This document shows positions 42,572 to 43,805 of a stretch of 43,805 nucleotides of DNA, piece by piece. This DNA comes from Sulfurimonas sp. (GTDB lineage Bacteria > Campylobacterota > Campylobacteria > Campylobacterales > Sulfurimonadaceae). Position numbers and translations under genes: made by a program. Each line of letters opens with the position of its first letter. Position 1 is the first letter of the stretch. Where the stretch lies: positions 1-43,805 of the forward strand of contig WFQD01000254.1 of the NCBI GenBank assembly GCA_015487265.1, read 5' to 3'. The notes under the pieces were generated by a model that saw only the letters and a list, made by a program, of their open reading frames with translations, was not told the origin of the DNA and did not search any database.

Positions 42572-43805
42572 TTATAAACGCAACTCAAAACAGGCACCAC
42601 CATTTTTATTACGCACATTGAGTGAGCCATTATGATGTTGTTCTATAATTTTCTTTGCCATATACAAACCAAGCCCTGTTCCATTTTTTTTCTCTTTTGT
42701 AGAAAAATAGGGATCAAAAACTTGCTGTATAATCTTCTCTTCAATCCCGCCACCATTATCATGTATTGTAAGTATATTTTCTTCAATACGAATGCATATA
42801 CAAGGCTTTTTTATCGATTTTTCTTTAAAATTCTCTTGAGCATTTTGAAAAATACTCAAAACAACCTGTACAATCTCATTTTCATACATCTCTACTGTTT
42901 GCACATTATCTGCTGTATATTCAACAATTATCTTGTTATTACTAAGTGCAGGGCCTATAATATCTAAAGCTTTTTTTACTATAGCATCTAATGAACGAGA
43001 CTCTTTTTTTGTACTTGGTTTGTAAAAATTTCTAAAATCATTAATGGTTAAACTCAGTGTTTGAATTAAATTATTGATATATTTTAACTCTTTTCTCAAG
43101 AAAAGTTTTTGTGCTTCTCTGCCACTTTTTGTTGCTGTATCAAAAGTTTTAAGTTGAAATTTCATCTCCATACTTGCAGTTGTAGCAGCCATAGCACTCA
43201 AAGGTTGTTTCCATTGATGGGCTATCATACTCACCATTTCCCCTAGTTGCACAAGGCGAGACTGTTGGAGTACTTGAAGCTCTTTTTCTTTAAGCTCTGT
43301 CAAATCTATCAATGTTGTCAATCTATACTTTTTTCCATCCCTCTCAATATCTCTCCCCGCTGCCAAAACAGGAAAATGAGTCCCATCTCTTTTACATAAA
43401 TTTACTTCATAAGGAGTTGCAATCGTTTGAGATAATGCTTTTTGTATTTTTAAAGCCTCTGTATCATTTGGTAAAAATTGTAATAAACTTTCCCCTAAAG
43501 CATCCTCTAAATTTTGAAAACCAAACATAGAAATTGCTACACTGTTTGTTTGCACTATATTTTTATTTTCATCTGAAACGACAATCGCTTCAAGTGCAGA
43601 ATCTACAAAATTTTTAAAGTTAGCAATATCTTGTAAATTATTTAATGATATTTTATACATACGAAAACTTAAAATGACAAGCATCACCAAATAAATCACT
43701 AAAGAAAAAATCATTAACACATAAATATGACTTAAATCAGAAAAAAAGAGTCCCCCAATAAAAACGACTAACGTTGTTGTTATAAAAATAAAGACAGCAT
43801 GAAAA
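42572..43805 (-). CDS. Membrane sensor histidine kinase, N-terminus beyond the window
   Basis: The frame stays open on the minus strand through the right edge at 43805, so the gene is partial. The GTG at 43720 is only an internal codon, because the extra codons 43721-43805 encode another hydrophobic segment (FHAVFIFITTTLVVFIGGLF). The visible part holds about two membrane helices, a PAS domain (FVDSALEAIVVSDENKNIV onward), the phospho-acceptor in AHQWKQPL and an ATPase domain with NAQENF, DNGGGI, FDPYFSTK and GTGLGLYMA. It has the same kinase type as the one at 34269. It is upstream of ruvC and the REC-GGDEF regulator. Confidence 0.88.
   Translation of the reverse strand, partial: FHAVFIFITTTLVVFIGGLFFSDLSHIYVLMIFSLVIYLVMLVILSFRMYKISLNNLQDIANFKNFVDSALEAIVVSDENKNIVQTNSVAISMFGFQNLEDALGESLLQFLPNDTEALKIQKALSQTIATPYEVNLCKRDGTHFPVLAAGRDIERDGKKYRLTTLIDLTELKEKELQVLQQSRLVQLGEMVSMIAHQWKQPLSAMAATTASMEMKFQLKTFDTATKSGREAQKLFLRKELKYINNLIQTLSLTINDFRNFYKPSTKKESRSLDAIVKKALDIIGPALSNNKIIVEYTADNVQTVEMYENEIVQVVLSIFQNAQENFKEKSIKKPCICIRIEENILTIHDNGGGIEEKIIQQVFDPYFSTKEKKNGTGLGLYMAKKIIEQHHNGSLNVRNKNGGACFELRL

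Noticed and set aside
43718-43720. GTG as start of the right-edge kinase
   Set aside because: The frame remains open and hydrophobic to the window edge, so the true start is outside.
1-43805. CRISPR arrays, insertion sequences, integrases, phage genes, tRNA genes
   Set aside because: No regularly spaced repeats, transposase or recombinase domains, or complete tRNA arms were seen on either strand.

Overview
The window looks like a chromosomal segment of a free-living Campylobacterota (epsilonproteobacterial) species close to Sulfurimonas. This is inferred from AT-rich DNA with tightly packed, overlapping genes, from RNase J with a long basic N-terminal tail, from soluble histidine kinases with the AHQW(R/K)QPL phospho-acceptor box, and from the zinc-linked porin/ZnuA family. 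No insertion sequence, integrase, CRISPR array, tRNA or complete rRNA gene is visible. The content is mostly housekeeping, with two accessory patches: a damaged second zinc-uptake cluster (14.4-17.6 kb) and a signalling plus toxin-antitoxin patch (33-43.8 kb).

Layout. 1-390: gene-free leader with weak resemblance to an rRNA spacer on the minus strand. 0.4-1.5 kb: BI-1/YccA membrane protein and a ThiD2-like protein. 1.5-4.6 kb (minus): znuA-znuC-znuB and a BioC-like methyltransferase. 4.7-6.2 kb: secG-frr-pyrE. 6.2-10.7 kb (minus): a short flagellin, a REC-PAS-GGDEF*-EAL protein and a KefB-type antiporter. 10.8-14.4 kb: pyrG and recJ with a small unknown gene between them. 14.4-17.6 kb: His-rich exported protein, porin, second ZnuA and second ZnuB; the porin and ZnuA frames each carry one in-frame TAA and no frameshift, and there is no cognate ATPase gene. 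17.7-19.8 kb: large WD40-like protein. 19.8-25.0 kb (minus): fliI, folE, rnj, ksgA and a stand-alone zinc-binding CZB protein. 25.2-28.0 kb: hisF, a nucleoside-phosphorylase-like gene, rlmN, a 32-residue membrane protein not apparent from a long-ORF scan, and a 78-residue unknown. 28.3-33.0 kb: RluA-family pseudouridine synthase (minus), purB, nrdA. 33.0-39.7 kb: a tightly coupled run of unknown 114-aa protein, CheY-like receiver, CheC-like phosphatase with two DxxxExxN sites, soluble histidine kinase, thioredoxin and a 1268-aa FIST-PAS-PAS-kinase-REC-HPt protein. 39.8-41.2 kb: hipA-hipB in toxin-first order behind a palindromic operator. 41.2-43.8 kb (minus): degenerate REC-GGDEF regulator, ruvC, and a membrane histidine kinase cut by the right edge.

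Most notable: (i) two in-frame TAA codons in adjacent genes of the zinc cluster; (ii) an exact 16-bp parS motif inside the pseudouridine synthase gene and a one-mismatch copy 3.4 kb away upstream of hisF, suggesting the origin-proximal partition region; (iii) the CheY/CheC/kinase/thioredoxin/FIST-kinase run, which could be a redox- or ligand-responsive phosphorelay; (iv) three genes whose -10 box sits only 5-7 nt from the start codon with no Shine-Dalgarno, predicting leaderless mRNAs; (v) several perfect inverted repeats in intergenic DNA, the best being a 13-bp arm hairpin upstream of ksgA and the hipAB operator.
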